Positions 1 through 10,573 of a stretch of 64,000 nt of DNA are shown in pieces. The position numbers and the translations under genes were made by a program. The notes beneath the pieces were generated by a model. That model ran no database searches. It was given only the letters and a program-made list of their open reading frames with translations, and was not told the DNA's origin. Origin of the DNA: Paralithodes platypus (lineage: Eukaryota; Arthropoda; Malacostraca; Decapoda; Lithodidae); assembly GCA_032716605.1 (NCBI GenBank), contig CM064573.1, positions 7,714,207 to 7,778,206 of the forward strand, written 5' to 3'. Position 1 is the stretch's first letter; the number at the start of each line of letters is the position of its first letter.

Positions 1-160
1 ATTTGTCTCATTAATATATTTCCTTGTTAGTCTTTACCGTTGCAAATATTCTCTAACATTTTTAGAGTAGCATCCACTATATTATATACTATATTGCTTT
101 GTTTGTATATTTATGCACTTGTTATACTGTGTTGTGTATATTCCCTTTGTATGGTGTTCT

Positions 161-1141
161 CTGTCTAGCATACTCCCTGCCAGGCTGTGATCCCCCCATA
201 TCTCCCTAGATATTGCTATGCTGTCTATCATACTCCCTGCCAGGCTGTGATCCCCCATATCTCCCTAGATATTGCTATGCTGTCTAGCATACTCCCTGCC
301 AGGCTGTGATCCCCCCATATCTCCCTAGATATTGCTATGCTGTCTAGCATACTCCCTGCCAGGCTGTGATCCCCCCATATCTTCCTAGATATTGCTATGC
401 TGTCTAGCATACTCCCTGCCAGGCTGTGATCCCCCCATATCTCCCTAGATATTGCTATGTTGTCTAGCATACTCCCTGCCAGGCTCTGATCCCCCCCCAT
501 ATCTCCTAGATATTGCTATGTTGTCTAGCATACTCCCTGCCAGGCTGTGATCCCCTCATATGTCCCTAGATATTGCTATGTTGTCTAGCATACTCCCTAC
601 CAGGCTGTGATCCCCCCATATCTCCCTAGATATTGCTATGCTGTCTATCATACTCCCTGCCAGGCTGTGATCCCCCCATATCTCCCTAGATATTGCTGTG
701 TTGTCTAGCATACTCCCTGCCAGGCTGTGATCCCCCCATATCTCCCTAGATATTGCTAATTTAAAATAAATGCTGTCTAGCATACTCCCTGCCAGGCTGT
801 GATCCCTCCATATCTCCCTAGATATTGCTATGCTGTCTAGCATACTCCCTGCCAGGCTGTGATCCCTCCATATCTCCCTAGATATTGCTATGCTGTCTAG
901 CATACTCCCTGCCAGGCTGTGATCCCCCCATATCTCCCTAGATATTGCTATGCTGTCTAGCATACTCCCTGCCAGGCTGTGATCCCCCCATATCTCCCTA
1001 GATATTGCTATGCTGTCTAGCATACTCCCTGCCAGGCTGTGATCCCCCCATATCTCCCTAAATATTGCTATGCTGTCTAGCATACTCCCTGCCAGGCTGT
1101 GACCCCCCCCCCCATATCCCCCTAGATATTGCTATGCTGTC
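161..1141. repeat. Minisatellite, 60-bp unit, about 16 copies
   Basis: A near-perfect tandem array. Each unit contains CTGTCTAGCATACTCCCTGC followed by a C-run, ATATCTCCCTAGATATTGC. Copies differ by point changes (TAGCAT/TATCAT, CTATG/CTGTG) and by C-run length, which expands near 491-498 and in the last copy near 1103-1113. The copy near 757-776 carries a short AT-rich insertion (AATTTAAAATAAA) not shared by its neighbours. Because 60 is a multiple of three the array gives long minus-strand open frames; these are repeat artefacts, not genes. Confidence 0.97.
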
Positions 1142-1661
1142 TTGTTCATATCGTTGTATGGTTTTGGTTTGCTTTTTGCGTTGGTTCGTAATTATCTCGC
1201 CTCTCTGCCACTATGTTTTCCTTGTGTATACTACCCTACAGGTATTGTATCCATTTGTAAGTTTGGGGTAAATGAGGTCGATGCTGACATAACTAGCTTA
1301 TTTTAAACTTACCTGAAGTATACTGATATTAACATTTCAGAGACAAATTAAGGTCATAATCCATGCGTGCAATTCTTCCTCAGATAAATTATAAATTTAC
1401 ATTGTCATTTTTAGAAGATGGTACAAATCCTCAAAGAGTTAAACTGGCCGGATTGCTCTCCTATTAACCGTCTTCCCAGATAGTCATGATTATTTTTCTT
1501 GAGAATTACCGGGTGTTGTTCTCTGTAACCTTTTTCGCAAGTCTGATATGACAGTTTTTACATTAAAGTTAAGGTTTTATTTTAATGCATAATTACTACC
1601 GGTATGATATATATTTAACGGGAATATCTGTTCTCTAGGTCCTTCAACATTATTTAAGCTG
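1142..1661. other. No recognised feature
   Basis: Unique-looking AT-rich sequence between the first minisatellite and a MITE fragment. No open frame with protein-like composition, RNA gene or repeat was recognised. Confidence 0.5.
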
Positions 1662-1788
1662 TTAACCCTCTCCGACATATGACGCGATTTTGAGCCTATT
1701 GGGGATACTTTAAAGCCTTTGTTACCATCAGGGGTATTTAGAAACCTTTAGTTTAGTTAACTCAACCTTTGCAGTTGTCTTTGAGTAA
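1662..1788 (-). mobile_element. TTAA MITE family 1, truncated copy
   Basis: Starts with TTAACCC and is, in reverse orientation, the terminal half of the complete copies at 8939-9173 and 49385-49619: shared blocks include GACGCGATTTTGAGCCTATT and CTTTGTTACCATCAGGGGTA. Similarity stops after TTGTCTTTGAG near 1788, so the other terminus is missing. The outer inverted repeat is more diverged here (CCCTCTCCGACATATGACGC), suggesting an older copy. Confidence 0.8.
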
Positions 1789-1818
1789 CAGGGAAAATAG
1801 GTGATAATTGAAGGGACC

Positions 1819-1836
1819 GGGGGGGGGGGGGGGGGG
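1819..1836. repeat. Poly-G run (18 G)
   Basis: An uninterrupted run of 18 G followed by purine-rich GGAAGGAGG-type sequence to about 1860. Homopolymer length here is prone to assembly error. Confidence 0.95.
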
Positions 1837-2005
1837 AAGGAGGAAGGAGGGGATGTGGAGGAGTGATATGAGGTATGGAGGGGAACAAAAAATTGAAGTG
1901 CTACTGGGGCCTTTTAAAAGATTTTTTTTAGGCCTTACCTCTTAAGAGGGTCCTCACCCTTGCCCACCAAAACCTCTTAAGAGTGTTCTCGCCGTTCCCT
2001 GGTTA

Positions 2006-2115
2006 ATGGTAAAGCTGGGAGGGTTCTGTGGGGGCGCTTGGTTGTGGCCTTGGTCTTGCTTGGGACCTTGGTGCTGCTCAGCCAGACAGCTTGGGGAACT
2101 ACAACAACAACAATT
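2006..2115 (+). repeat. Short interspersed repeat with (CAA)n tail, copy 1
   Basis: About 110 bp aligning with 36838-36950. Shared blocks are GTGGCCTTGG, GACCTTGG/GGCCTTGG, CCAGACAGC and TTGGGGAAC, and both copies end in an ACAACAACAAC-type tail. A G/C-rich body with a simple-repeat A-rich tail in two places is typical of a SINE or a LINE 3' stub. No box A/box B pair was found, so the class is undetermined. Confidence 0.6.
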
Positions 2116-2171
2116 CACTGTTTACATCAATCTATTTGTCCTTTCTTTGAGTGGGTGTGACATTTTCCCTT

Positions 2172-2227
2172 CAGAGAGAGAGAGAGAGAATTGAAAAAGA
2201 GTGTGTGTGGCAGTATGTGTGTGTGTG
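2172..2227. repeat. Short (GA)n and (TG)n microsatellites
   Basis: About eight GA units at 2173-2189 and interrupted TG units to 2227. Confidence 0.9.
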
Positions 2228-2535
2228 GGTGGGGATGTGAATCTAAAAATGGATAGAGACACAGGCACAAGCATAGTCCACAGATATAGCCAGGCATGCC
2301 GACAGGCTAAAAAAAAATAAAAAATATGCACACACAAAAAACGGAAAACAAAGTAAAATTTCAATATGGAGCAGCAGGTACCCTCCTCCTCCTTCTTGTC
2401 CCTCGGTGACCACAACATAAAGGTCACCAATCACCAAACCTTTTACGTTATGTCAGCCATATTGCAGGGGGGAGGATAAACGGAAATCGCATTGTAGAAC
2501 TATCGAGGTACCTGAATTTTCTGTTCTGCATTGCC

Positions 2536-2557
2536 TATATATATATATATATATATT
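2536..2557. repeat. (TA)n microsatellite
   Basis: About eleven TA units in AT-rich DNA. Confidence 0.95.
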
Positions 2558-2839
2558 ATTTAACTTATAGGCTATTATGCCTTAGAATTTCACATTAAAA
2601 AAATTATTATATTACTACAATTATGTAATGTCATATCAAGCTAAATTTAGAACAATGGTTCAGTTTCAACTAACAAGGATAAATAAGTAGCCGACTATAT
2701 TGGTTTACAAACTCAGCTGAGATTGTATCATTAACAGTAAAATTACGCTTATTTTAATCCAATATAACCTGAATACATAAACAAAACATAAACAGGTGGA
2801 CAATAAATCCTGCCAGAAACCAAACCGTAAGCATAAACA

Positions 2840-3541
2840 CGGTAATAGGTATATAACATAGCAGCATTACAATAGGTATATAACATAGCAGCATTACAAT
2901 AGGTATATAACATAGCAGCATTACAATAGGTATATAACATAGCAGCATTACAATAGGTATATAACATAGCAGCATTACAATAGGTATATAACATAGCAGC
3001 ATTACAATAGGTATATAACATAGCAGCATTACAATAGGTATATAACATAGCAGCATTACAATAGGTATATAACATAGCAGCATTACAATAGGTATATAAC
3101 ATAGCAGCATTACAATAGGTATATAACATAGCAGCATTACAATAGGTATATACATAGCAGCATTACAATAGGTATATAACATAGCAGCATTACAATAGGT
3201 ATATAACATAGCAGCATTACAATAGGTATATAACATAGCAGCATTACAATAGGTATATAACATAGCAGCATTACAATAGGTATATAACATAGCAGCATTA
3301 CAATAGGTATATAACATAGCAGCATTACAGGTATATACATAGCAGCATTACAATAGGTATATAACATAGCAGCATTACAATAGGTATATAACATAGCAGC
3401 ATTACAATAGGTATATACATAGCAGCATTACAATAGGTATATAACATAGCAGCATTACAATAGGTATATAACATAGCAGCATTACAATAGGTATATAACA
3501 TAGCAGCATTACAATAGGTATATAACATAGCAGCATTACAA
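2840..3541. repeat. Minisatellite, 27-bp unit, about 26 copies
   Basis: Unit AATAGGTATATAACATAGCAGCATTAC (reads AATAGGTATATAACATAGCA then GCATTAC), almost invariant. Near 3150, 3335 and 3415 a 2-bp deletion gives TATATACATAG, and near 3328 one unit lacks CAATA. The 27-bp period produces nine-residue repeats in open frames on the minus strand that shift frame at each deletion; they are artefacts. Confidence 0.97.
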
Positions 3542-3829
3542 CAATATATATTTACTTCTCTCCACAAATGGAAATGTGAAGCGTCTACAATGGAATCCTA
3601 TTATTCTTGTTGTAATAATCCCCAGCGACTCCTCAGTTATTTCCAACCCAGCGGGGAGACTCATTATATTTCCACTGAATTCCTTCACTCGCGTCTGTCG
3701 TTGGATGACAGGATGAGCTGGCTTATCTCTTCTGTGTACCGCCTTATATATTTCATGCCGTTTTCAGGTAAATCTAGATAAATGGTGTAGTCAGTTATTT
3801 ATAAAGTGTAACAACATAACAAATGTTAG

Positions 3830-4600
3830 GAAAGCCTTTTTCTCTAAATTTCCGGGATGATGCGGCTCGAGTCATATTTTATTCTAACTCCTCCATAAAG
3901 CTCACTTGAGTTTAATGTGTCTGCAGCTAAGAGCATTCTTGAAACCTGGAAGCTTTTATGAATACCCTCTCGCTATCCTTACGTACTTGACAAATATTTA
4001 AGGATGGGTGTTCTTACTTTTGGAACAAATTGGAAAATACTGACTGAATATACGAAATATTTTGTTATTTCAAAGAACCTGAAGCTTACCTAATGTATAT
4101 GATTACAACATAGGTATATACTAATATAAATTATGTGTCTTTCTAGCATGATCTTGATCATTTCATAAATATAGATAAATGCATGCATATTTATATGTAC
4201 ACTAAATGTTAATCATGGTGCCTATAATAATCCTATAGATACTATTGTCACTTTACAAGGTATGTTCGTCAAACAATAATATTACGTTTCTCCTTCTTCA
4301 GGTTTTATCACTTAGCTTCTTTTTCCTTAATTTCCGACCATTACACAACATCTGTCCACGAGCAGCAGCACTCGTCGGAGTCTAAAATAGGAATAGCAAC
4401 TCACTATAAAAACATTTTTCTTATAACTCTGGCCAGCCTAATGTGTTGACAGGCTCAGTTGTGTAATTAAGGTTGATGTAACAGGTATATTTAAAATGCT
4501 TGATTGTACAAAGGTCTTTCATGTAGACTTTTGTAGAGTGATAAAGTAGACAATGGGATCGGTGTTTGAAGTTGTACAAATAGAAAATTATGGGACAATA
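3830..4600 (+). repeat. Dispersed repeat X, copy 1
   Basis: Aligns over most of its length with 43430-44660. Shared anchors include GATGATGC, TTTAATGTGTCTGCAGCT against TTTAAAGTGTCCGCAGCT, AGGTATATACTA, TTGACAGGC, GGCTCAGTT and TAGAGTGATAAAGTAGA. No open frame is conserved, so the repeat type is unknown. This copy lacks the MITE present in the other copy and serves as its empty site. It ends just before the L2-like LINE tail. Confidence 0.75.
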
Positions 4601-4624
4601 AGTAAGTTATTTTAGTTACTTAGT

Positions 4625-6515
4625 AATTAATAATAATAATAATAATAATAATAAGCATGTTACTTATTTCTCATAAGCGCCAATTTTTCCGAAGAATTCA
4701 CTAGCGCTCGAAAAGAGAAAGAAAAAAGAACAAAAATCAATGCATCAAAAGAAGGCTTATATACAACACACATTTAACAATCACTAGCAGTGGCAAAATA
4801 GCCTAAACTCTATAGCCATCTGTCATGACACCTCTCTCAAGATCATAGCTTCTCTCAAAGAGAAAAGTCTTAAGTTGTCTCTTGAAGCATTCAACAGAAC
4901 TCAGTTGTCTCATGGACAGCGGCAACCTGTTATACAACCTCGGAGCCATGTAGGAGAATGACCTCTCAAAGAAAGAAGACTGCTGGAAAGCCCTTGGTTC
5001 ATCAAGACGAAAAGGGTCATGACGCACAACTACACCATGGTGTGCCGGTGGGCGCCTGAGAAGCTCCGCAAGGTACCTAGGCTCACCAAATTTGAGAACC
5101 TTAAAAGTCACCAAACACAACTTAAATTCTATTCTTGCTCTTACTGGCAGCCAGTGCAGTTCTATGTGAAGAGATGTAGTAGGAGTTCTAGGTAGAACAC
5201 CAAAAATTAGTCTTGCGGCCCTGTTAAGAACAGACTGAACTTTCTTCAAAATATAATTTGGAAGACCCACCAACAGGGCATTGCAATAATCAACACGAGA
5301 GAAGACCAATGAGTGAACCAACGTCAGGAGGCAACGTCTGGTTAAAAACGGCTTCACCAAATAGAGATTTCTGATGTGCAAGTAACAACTTTTAACTATC
5401 TGGTTTACATGCTCTTTGAAATCTAATCGGGAGTTCACATATACACCCAGATTTCGAACAGAGTTGGCCGGTCGCAGCTGAGATCCACCCACATTGATGG
5501 AGAGGGCACCCACTATATCATCAGCTCTTCTATTTCCTCGGATGATGAGAATATCAGTTTTACCATCATTTAGTTTAAGTTTTCTCGCTCTCATCCACTT
5601 CTTGATATCAGACATCAACAATTCCATCTTACTCCGTATATCAACTATATTTGTGATGCTCACATAAATCTGGGTGTCATCTGCATAAAAGTGAAAGGTG
5701 ACATTATGTGCACGAAGCAGAAGAGACAAACTGCTAATATAAATTATAAATAGGATAGGACCTAAAACTGATCCCTGCGGAACACCATACTGCAGGGGTG
5801 TCGAGTCCGAGACCACTTGATTTACCATCACACTCTGGGATCTACCTGACAAGTACGACCCAAGAAGCAAGAGAGCGGAGTCACGCACACCACAATCATA
5901 AAGATCACTCAATAACAACTCGTGATCCACTGTGTCAAAGGCCGCAGAGAGATCAAGCAAGACCAATAGTGAGGCCACACCATTGCAAATGTTCTCAACT
6001 AGATCATTATGTACTCTAATCAATGCTGTTTCAGTTGAATGATGCTGTCGGTAAGCAGACTGAAAAATTGGGATAGTTTCATTCTGCTGAAGTAGTGGTT
6101 GTAATTGGTCAAGTATTGCACGCTCTAATATCTTTGATATGAAGGACAGGTTGGAGACAGGACGATAGTTCAACATGTTCTCAACATCAAGTCCAGGTTT
6201 CTTTAGAGTAGGTCGGAGTAGTGCATGCTTTTCAGAATGTGGGAAGCTACCTTCAGAGAAGCACTTATTAATTATTTTGGAAATAAACTCAACTGTGTGA
6301 TCATAGACTCTTGGTAGCTTGGAAACATTTATGGGATCCAACGGGCAAAATGTTTTATTGAGGTTTCTTATGTAGGACGAGATCATGTCCACCTCTACTG
6401 AGTGAAAGGATGAGAGGACATTATTAGGAATGTGTCGGGGTTGGAGTACAACTGAAAGTTCTTCACCAACAGAAGCATCATCCAGTTCCTGTCTTATGCG
6501 AGTTATCTTGCCAGC
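4625..6515 (-). mobile_element. L2-like LINE, 5'-truncated
   Basis: A minus-strand non-LTR retrotransposon. The left edge is an (AAT)n run at 4627-4653, which on the coding strand is a 3' (TTA)n tail. Coding similarity begins near 6510, inside the linker before the RT domain, so the apurinic-like endonuclease is missing; this is the usual product of incomplete reverse transcription. The motif LDLSAAFDTVDH and the run ending YADDTQ are typical of L2 and related (Crack, Daphne) LINEs of fish and aquatic invertebrates; the exact clade is an inference. Confidence 0.8.
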
Positions 6516-6626
6516 AAAAAATGCCACACGACATATAACATTTCCAAGCCTCTTATAATATGTTATACAGTAAATACATACACATAACCTAAGATATAAA
6601 CCCTTGATATGTGGTATAAAATACAC
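4803..6626 (-). CDS. Reverse transcriptase of L2-like LINE (partial ORF2)
   Basis: An open frame of 607 codons, the longest in the window. The first ~35 residues are probably flanking sequence read through; LINE-like protein starts around residue 38 (KITRIRQELD). RT motifs appear in order: YRPVSNLSF near residue 152, QSAYRQHHSTETAL near 190, LLDLSAAFDTVDH near 222, [13 protein letters not shown] near 283 and the catalytic YADD near 316. The C-terminal part has DYCNALLVGLP, LNRAARLIF and LHWLPV, the thumb/connection signature of this group. No endonuclease is encoded. Absence of stops suggests a relatively recent insertion, but without endonuclease and ORF1 it cannot be autonomous. The true translational start is unknown. 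Confidence 0.8.
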   Translation of the reverse strand: MYFIPHIKGLYLRLCVCIYCITYYKRLGNVICRVAFFAGKITRIRQELDDASVGEELSVVLQPRHIPNNVLSSFHSVEVDMISSYIRNLNKTFCPLDPINVSKLPRVYDHTVEFISKIINKCFSEGSFPHSEKHALLRPTLKKPGLDVENMLNYRPVSNLSFISKILERAILDQLQPLLQQNETIPIFQSAYRQHHSTETALIRVHNDLVENICNGVASLLVLLDLSAAFDTVDHELLLSDLYDCGVRDSALLLLGSYLSGRSQSVMVNQVVSDSTPLQYGVPQGSVLGPILFIIYISSLSLLLRAHNVTFHFYADDTQIYVSITNIVDIRSKMELLMSDIKKWMRARKLKLNDGKTDILIIRGNRRADDIVGALSINVGGSQLRPANSVRNLGVYVNSRLDFKEHVNQIVKSCYLHIRNLYLVKPFLTRRCLLTLVHSLVFSRVDYCNALLVGLPNYILKKVQSVLNRAARLIFGVLPRTPTTSLHIELHWLPVRARIEFKLCLVTFKVLKFGEPRYLAELLRRPPAHHGVVVRHDPFRLDEPRAFQQSSFFERSFSYMAPRLYNRLPLSMRQLSSVECFKRQLKTFLFERSYDLERGVMTDGYRV

Positions 6627-7029
6627 TCCCCAAATCTTTCGATAGCAAAAAATAATTGTACTATAAATCTTCGTTTTCTATAGGACGATAAAGGATGACG
6701 GGCACAGATATACACATTCAGGAGAATACCAATGAACCTTTTAGTCCCTCTTTTATCAATTCAATTTTAGACAGTCTGGTATCAATCTTATGGGTGGAAG
6801 GAAGTGATGGACACGAGAGGTGGAGGGAGAGGAATTAGAGTTCCCATTTAATGTCAAATGCCTTCTGAAAGTATTTTATTAAGCATACAAGAAGATTTAT
6901 AGTGTGGCAGAAAGGCGACATAATTATAAAGAGTATTACTGGTCTTAATTATCTTGATATATACATGGGTTTCATCACGTATTAAAGTACACTCTTTCAT
7001 GTTGTACCTTGTCCCGGTAGTTTCATCAT
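6627..7029. other. No recognised feature
   Basis: AT-rich sequence upstream of the L2-like LINE; nothing recognised. Confidence 0.5.
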
Positions 7030-7965
7030 AATTACTCTTGTATTTTGTTTTATCTCACCCTCTGATTTTCCTGACTTCCCAAACAGAGCTCGGCTATTAT
7101 TTAAGCTTTCATATAAGTTATTCCTGAGGTACGTTCGCAGAGACTAGTTTAAAATGCCAGAGGTTAAAAGTTGGCCAAAGTTTCTGTGAAGCTGCTGAGC
7201 AAAAGGCTTGTTAGGAAACCATGACTATTTAATCATTGTTATACATTATAATTATATTTGCCTTCATTGCCTTGTATCACTACACTTTATTTCATGTTCC
7301 TTGTTTCTTTTGGGCTTTTCAATTGTTGTTTTATTGTATTGATATTTGACAGTTATATAGTTTTACTGAAATATATGCCTCTTAATCGTCAATTTCTCAA
7401 TCCACTAGTGACTAGTCTATATTAACAACACTTGATGCTAGCTTTGTATTTTCTTCGTTCCTTAGATCCGTGTATTTCAATGTGTTCATCTTCCATTGCT
7501 GCCATATATCTCCTCCTTTTCATCCTTACGCTTATCACTCTATCTTGAATTGGTTTAAGTTATTCTATCTTTCGTATTAATGTCGTTCCTTTATTAATAT
7601 TCACCATCTCTGTCTCTTGGCTTTTCTTTTTTCCTTGCTAAACAAAAGTATCCCTTTATTTTCTTCCTTTCTTTCACTCATCCCTGTTAAACATACCTTT
7701 TAGACCGTCCTACCCATTTCATCGAGTTATTCTTTTCCTTCATTAATTAACATGTTCTTCTTTCCCCATTGGATGAATTATTCTTCCTTCTAGCCATCAT
7801 CCGTTCCTGCCCTACTATCCCCCCTGCTCTCTCCTATTCACCCAGACAATCTCCCCAGGTTGTCACCAGCTTCTAGTGTTAACGCTACGATGACATTTGA
7901 AGTGACAGTCCTCCTCTGCCTCCTCAGACCTCCTCCTCCACCATCTCACTATACTGACACCTGAA
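7030..7965 (+). repeat. Dispersed repeat Y, copy 1
   Basis: Diverged but collinear with 25860-27060. Shared anchors: CCTAACTTCCCACACAGAGC against CCTGACTTCCCAAACAGAGC, GACACTAGTTTAA/GAGACTAGTTTAA, AGGAAACCAT, TTGTCACCAG and ACAGTCCTCCTCTGCC. This copy contains a single version of the segment amplified as an 84-bp tandem array in the other copy. No conserved open frame is visible. Confidence 0.7.
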
Positions 7966-8307
7966 ATTCATCAACACGAGCATCAACTCATAAGTTTTAC
8001 CTCGCTACTGCTCTCACTATCACAATACACATGTGAGGATCAGAGAGAGAGAGAGATTTATGATCACACTTTATCACGGTGTTCGCTTAAAGTTACCAAC
8101 CCCTCCCCTGAGGACACGCAAAACATTTACACATTCATTTTACAAGAATAGCGGATTTGGGGTTTAAGGTGAGATACTATTTCCACATTTATTATCCAAG
8201 AATATTTAATAGAGACTAATTTGAGTTTGTAAGTAAATGTTTTGATGGATCTTATTGCAAGCAACAATGTTTGTGTGTATATGTTTAACCGCTTGTATAG
8301 GAGAGTA

Positions 8308-8397
8308 CTATCGTGTGTGCGTATTTGTGTGTGTGTGTATGTATGTGTGTTTGTGTATGGGTTTTTGTGTGTGTGTGTGTGCGCGCGCGCGCGCGCC
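8308..8397. repeat. Compound (TG)n(CG)n microsatellite
   Basis: Interrupted TG units running into GCGCGCGCGCGCGCGC at 8380-8396. Alternating purine-pyrimidine of this kind can adopt Z-DNA. Confidence 0.95.
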
Positions 8398-8521
8398 AAA
8401 CTGCTGAAAGAACAAATTTGAGAATATTCAGGAGAGAGCAGGATGAATGTTCGCCTACAGCCATAGTGTGCATGGTATGTTACACTGAATATTAATATCT
8501 TTATGGGATCAAAGTGTTATC

Positions 8522-8550
8522 AACATATGTGTTGTTGTTGTTGTTGTTGC
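8522..8550. repeat. (TTG)n microsatellite
   Basis: Eight or so TTG units (CAA on the opposite strand). Could be the A-rich tail of a minus-strand SINE, but no body was identified. Confidence 0.85.
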
Positions 8551-8938
8551 AGGGGTTCTCGTGGGTCGGATAAAGCAGTTGTACGAGGCTATATATTAGT
8601 CAAGGTAGTTAATGTAGTGTAAGCAATTATGCAAATGAAGATTAAAGGTCTATACATAACGAAGCACATTTCATTTGTATATATATTGCAACTGGTTATT
8701 GAAATATGTGAAATCTAAATATCAAATGTATAGAACATTTGAAAAGCAAAATGGGAGATAGAACGTTATGTAGGAAGAGATAATGTGGAGATGTAGAGAG
8801 GTGGAAGAGATGATAACAGTAGTGAAGAGGATGGAAGAAGGGAAGCAAACCAGATGGGGCTGTTATGTAAATGTTAACGACTGTCATAACATTGGATGGA
8901 GATAGAGACGGTCATGGTTAGACACGATAACTAACATC

Positions 8939-9173
8939 TTAACCCTTTCACGCATTTATGACGCAGAGGTTGCCAGATTAGCAATAAGAAATAAAGTTCT
9001 CTCACTCTTATAATTACCTCTCCAAAATTAGTTTTCTGCCCACAGCTAACTCAAAGACAACTGCAGAGGTTGAAGTAACTAAACTAAAGGTTTCTAAATA
9101 CCCCTGATGGTAACAAAGGCTTTAAAGTATCCCCAATAGGCTCAAAATCGCGTCATATGCGTGAAAGGGTTAA
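8939..9173. mobile_element. TTAA MITE family 1, complete copy (235 bp)
   Basis: Flanked by TTAA on both sides. The left end reads CCCTTTCACGCATTTATGACGC and the right end is its inverse (GCGTCATATGCGTGAAAGGG), an inverted repeat of about 20 bp with a 2-nt gap. A TTAA target duplication with CCC...GGG termini is the hallmark of piggyBac superfamily transposons; there is no transposase, so this is a non-autonomous derivative. It matches 49385-49619 closely over an identical 235-bp length. Confidence 0.88.
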
Positions 9174-9540
9174 TAAGAGGTAAATTATAATAGTCTTCTT
9201 TATATCATAAACAATGTAGTTTACAATTCAACCTCACAGATTTGTACAAGATACAAGAGTAGGTAAATATATGATTATGAAAATATTCACGAAAATAGAC
9301 TGGGAAGAGTTTGATTGGGAATGATCAATCCAAGCAAGAGTGATGGTACGAGCCTGGGATGGAACGAGGGCTGCTCATGAAAGAAAGATGAACTGACAGA
9401 AGTTATGGGATGAGGCGACTCAGGCGAGAGACGAGGAAGTGAACCATAAATAGAATGGAAATAGCATTATGCATGGAGTAGATGAGAAAGTTAGATTAAG
9501 AGGACAGTATACTGACAATAATTAAAGCCATAATAAGGGG

Positions 9541-9735
9541 GAGGTGTGGTGGAGTGGTCTTGCCACTGGACTGGACTTGCATACACAAGTCTTTATTATA
9601 TAAGTGGAGGGGCTAGGGTCCCGGAGCTTTATGTAACACAGGGAACCAGATCTGGGAGATAATGGCCACGGAAAAGGGAGATTAAAAGCTTCAATGCGGA
9701 GAGGACAGAGGATCCAGTCTTCGTACTGGAACATT
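9541..9735 (+). mobile_element. Possible tRNA-derived SINE (degenerate)
   Basis: TGGTGGAGTGG near 9548 fits the RNA polymerase III box A consensus and is followed by a possible anticodon-like arm (GACTT...AAGTC). GGGTCCCGGAGC near 9618 is only a weak box B. There is no second copy in the window and no clear tail. Tentative. Confidence 0.3.
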
Positions 9736-10573
9736 TAACAACATTTACTGTATATATGGCAGTCGGTTTGCTCTGTTATAAAAAGTGCAAGGGGGGAAAT
9801 CGACCATGCTTCGTGTTTATAAGAAAACTACATTATTTATCTGTTTCATTTTCATCTTAGAAAATAGACATATGTTAACTTCTACTTATGATGTCACTTA
9901 AATATGCCTCAATAGTGTGTATGATTATTTGGCGTTCAGTTGATAGACAAGTGGATAATAGTTAATCGTCAACCGTGTTCCCTGTGCATCCCGTAACACA
10001 CAGGTTTCGTCCATAATTGACATAACCAGATTTAGATCCCCTAGCAGTATATAATAACTTATACAATAGTTAGCAGACATGTTTGCCATCCTATGATATG
10101 GGTAGTTAAACTGTGATAACTTTAATAATGTCAGTAGCCCCCTTCTACCAAGCTTGATTACTTCCCCATCCCGGGCCCCAAGAACAATGATGTGGCAATG
10201 AAAGCACACTGCCTGCCTTACGTTCTACTTGACTTTACCCCTATATATATTTATGCTTAACAGCCGAATATTAACACATGGAATTCTTAATTTTAGCAGT
10301 GATTATAAATATAAGTTGAGCAACTTCTCACCCTTACATAACTCTGGGAGCAACTTCTGACCCTTACATAACTCTGCGTGTTTTTCTCACAAATATAATA
10401 ATTGTCTTTGATGTGGATTAAATACTATATTGCTTTACGGTAGTTGCCACTAGATTATTGTATTCAACTAGACCCCGTTACTAGAGTATTGAATAACATG
10501 GTCAAAGAAATTAATGTTCCATTATCCAGTCATATTAAATAAATGTATTTAATAATGAAAGAGTTATGAAAAG
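9736..10573. other. No gene; one 31-bp tandem duplication
   Basis: The only structure recognised is a duplication of GAGCAACTTCT(C/G)ACCCTTACATAACTCTG at about 10318-10376. Confidence 0.5.

Noticed and set aside
228..1083. Long minus-strand open frames over the 60-bp array
   Set aside because: The frame follows the 20-codon period of the repeat and the protein is the same block repeated; no start or coding signal.
2749..3567. Several overlapping minus-strand open frames with a 9-residue repeat
   Set aside because: Produced by the 27-bp minisatellite; frames swap at each repeat deletion.
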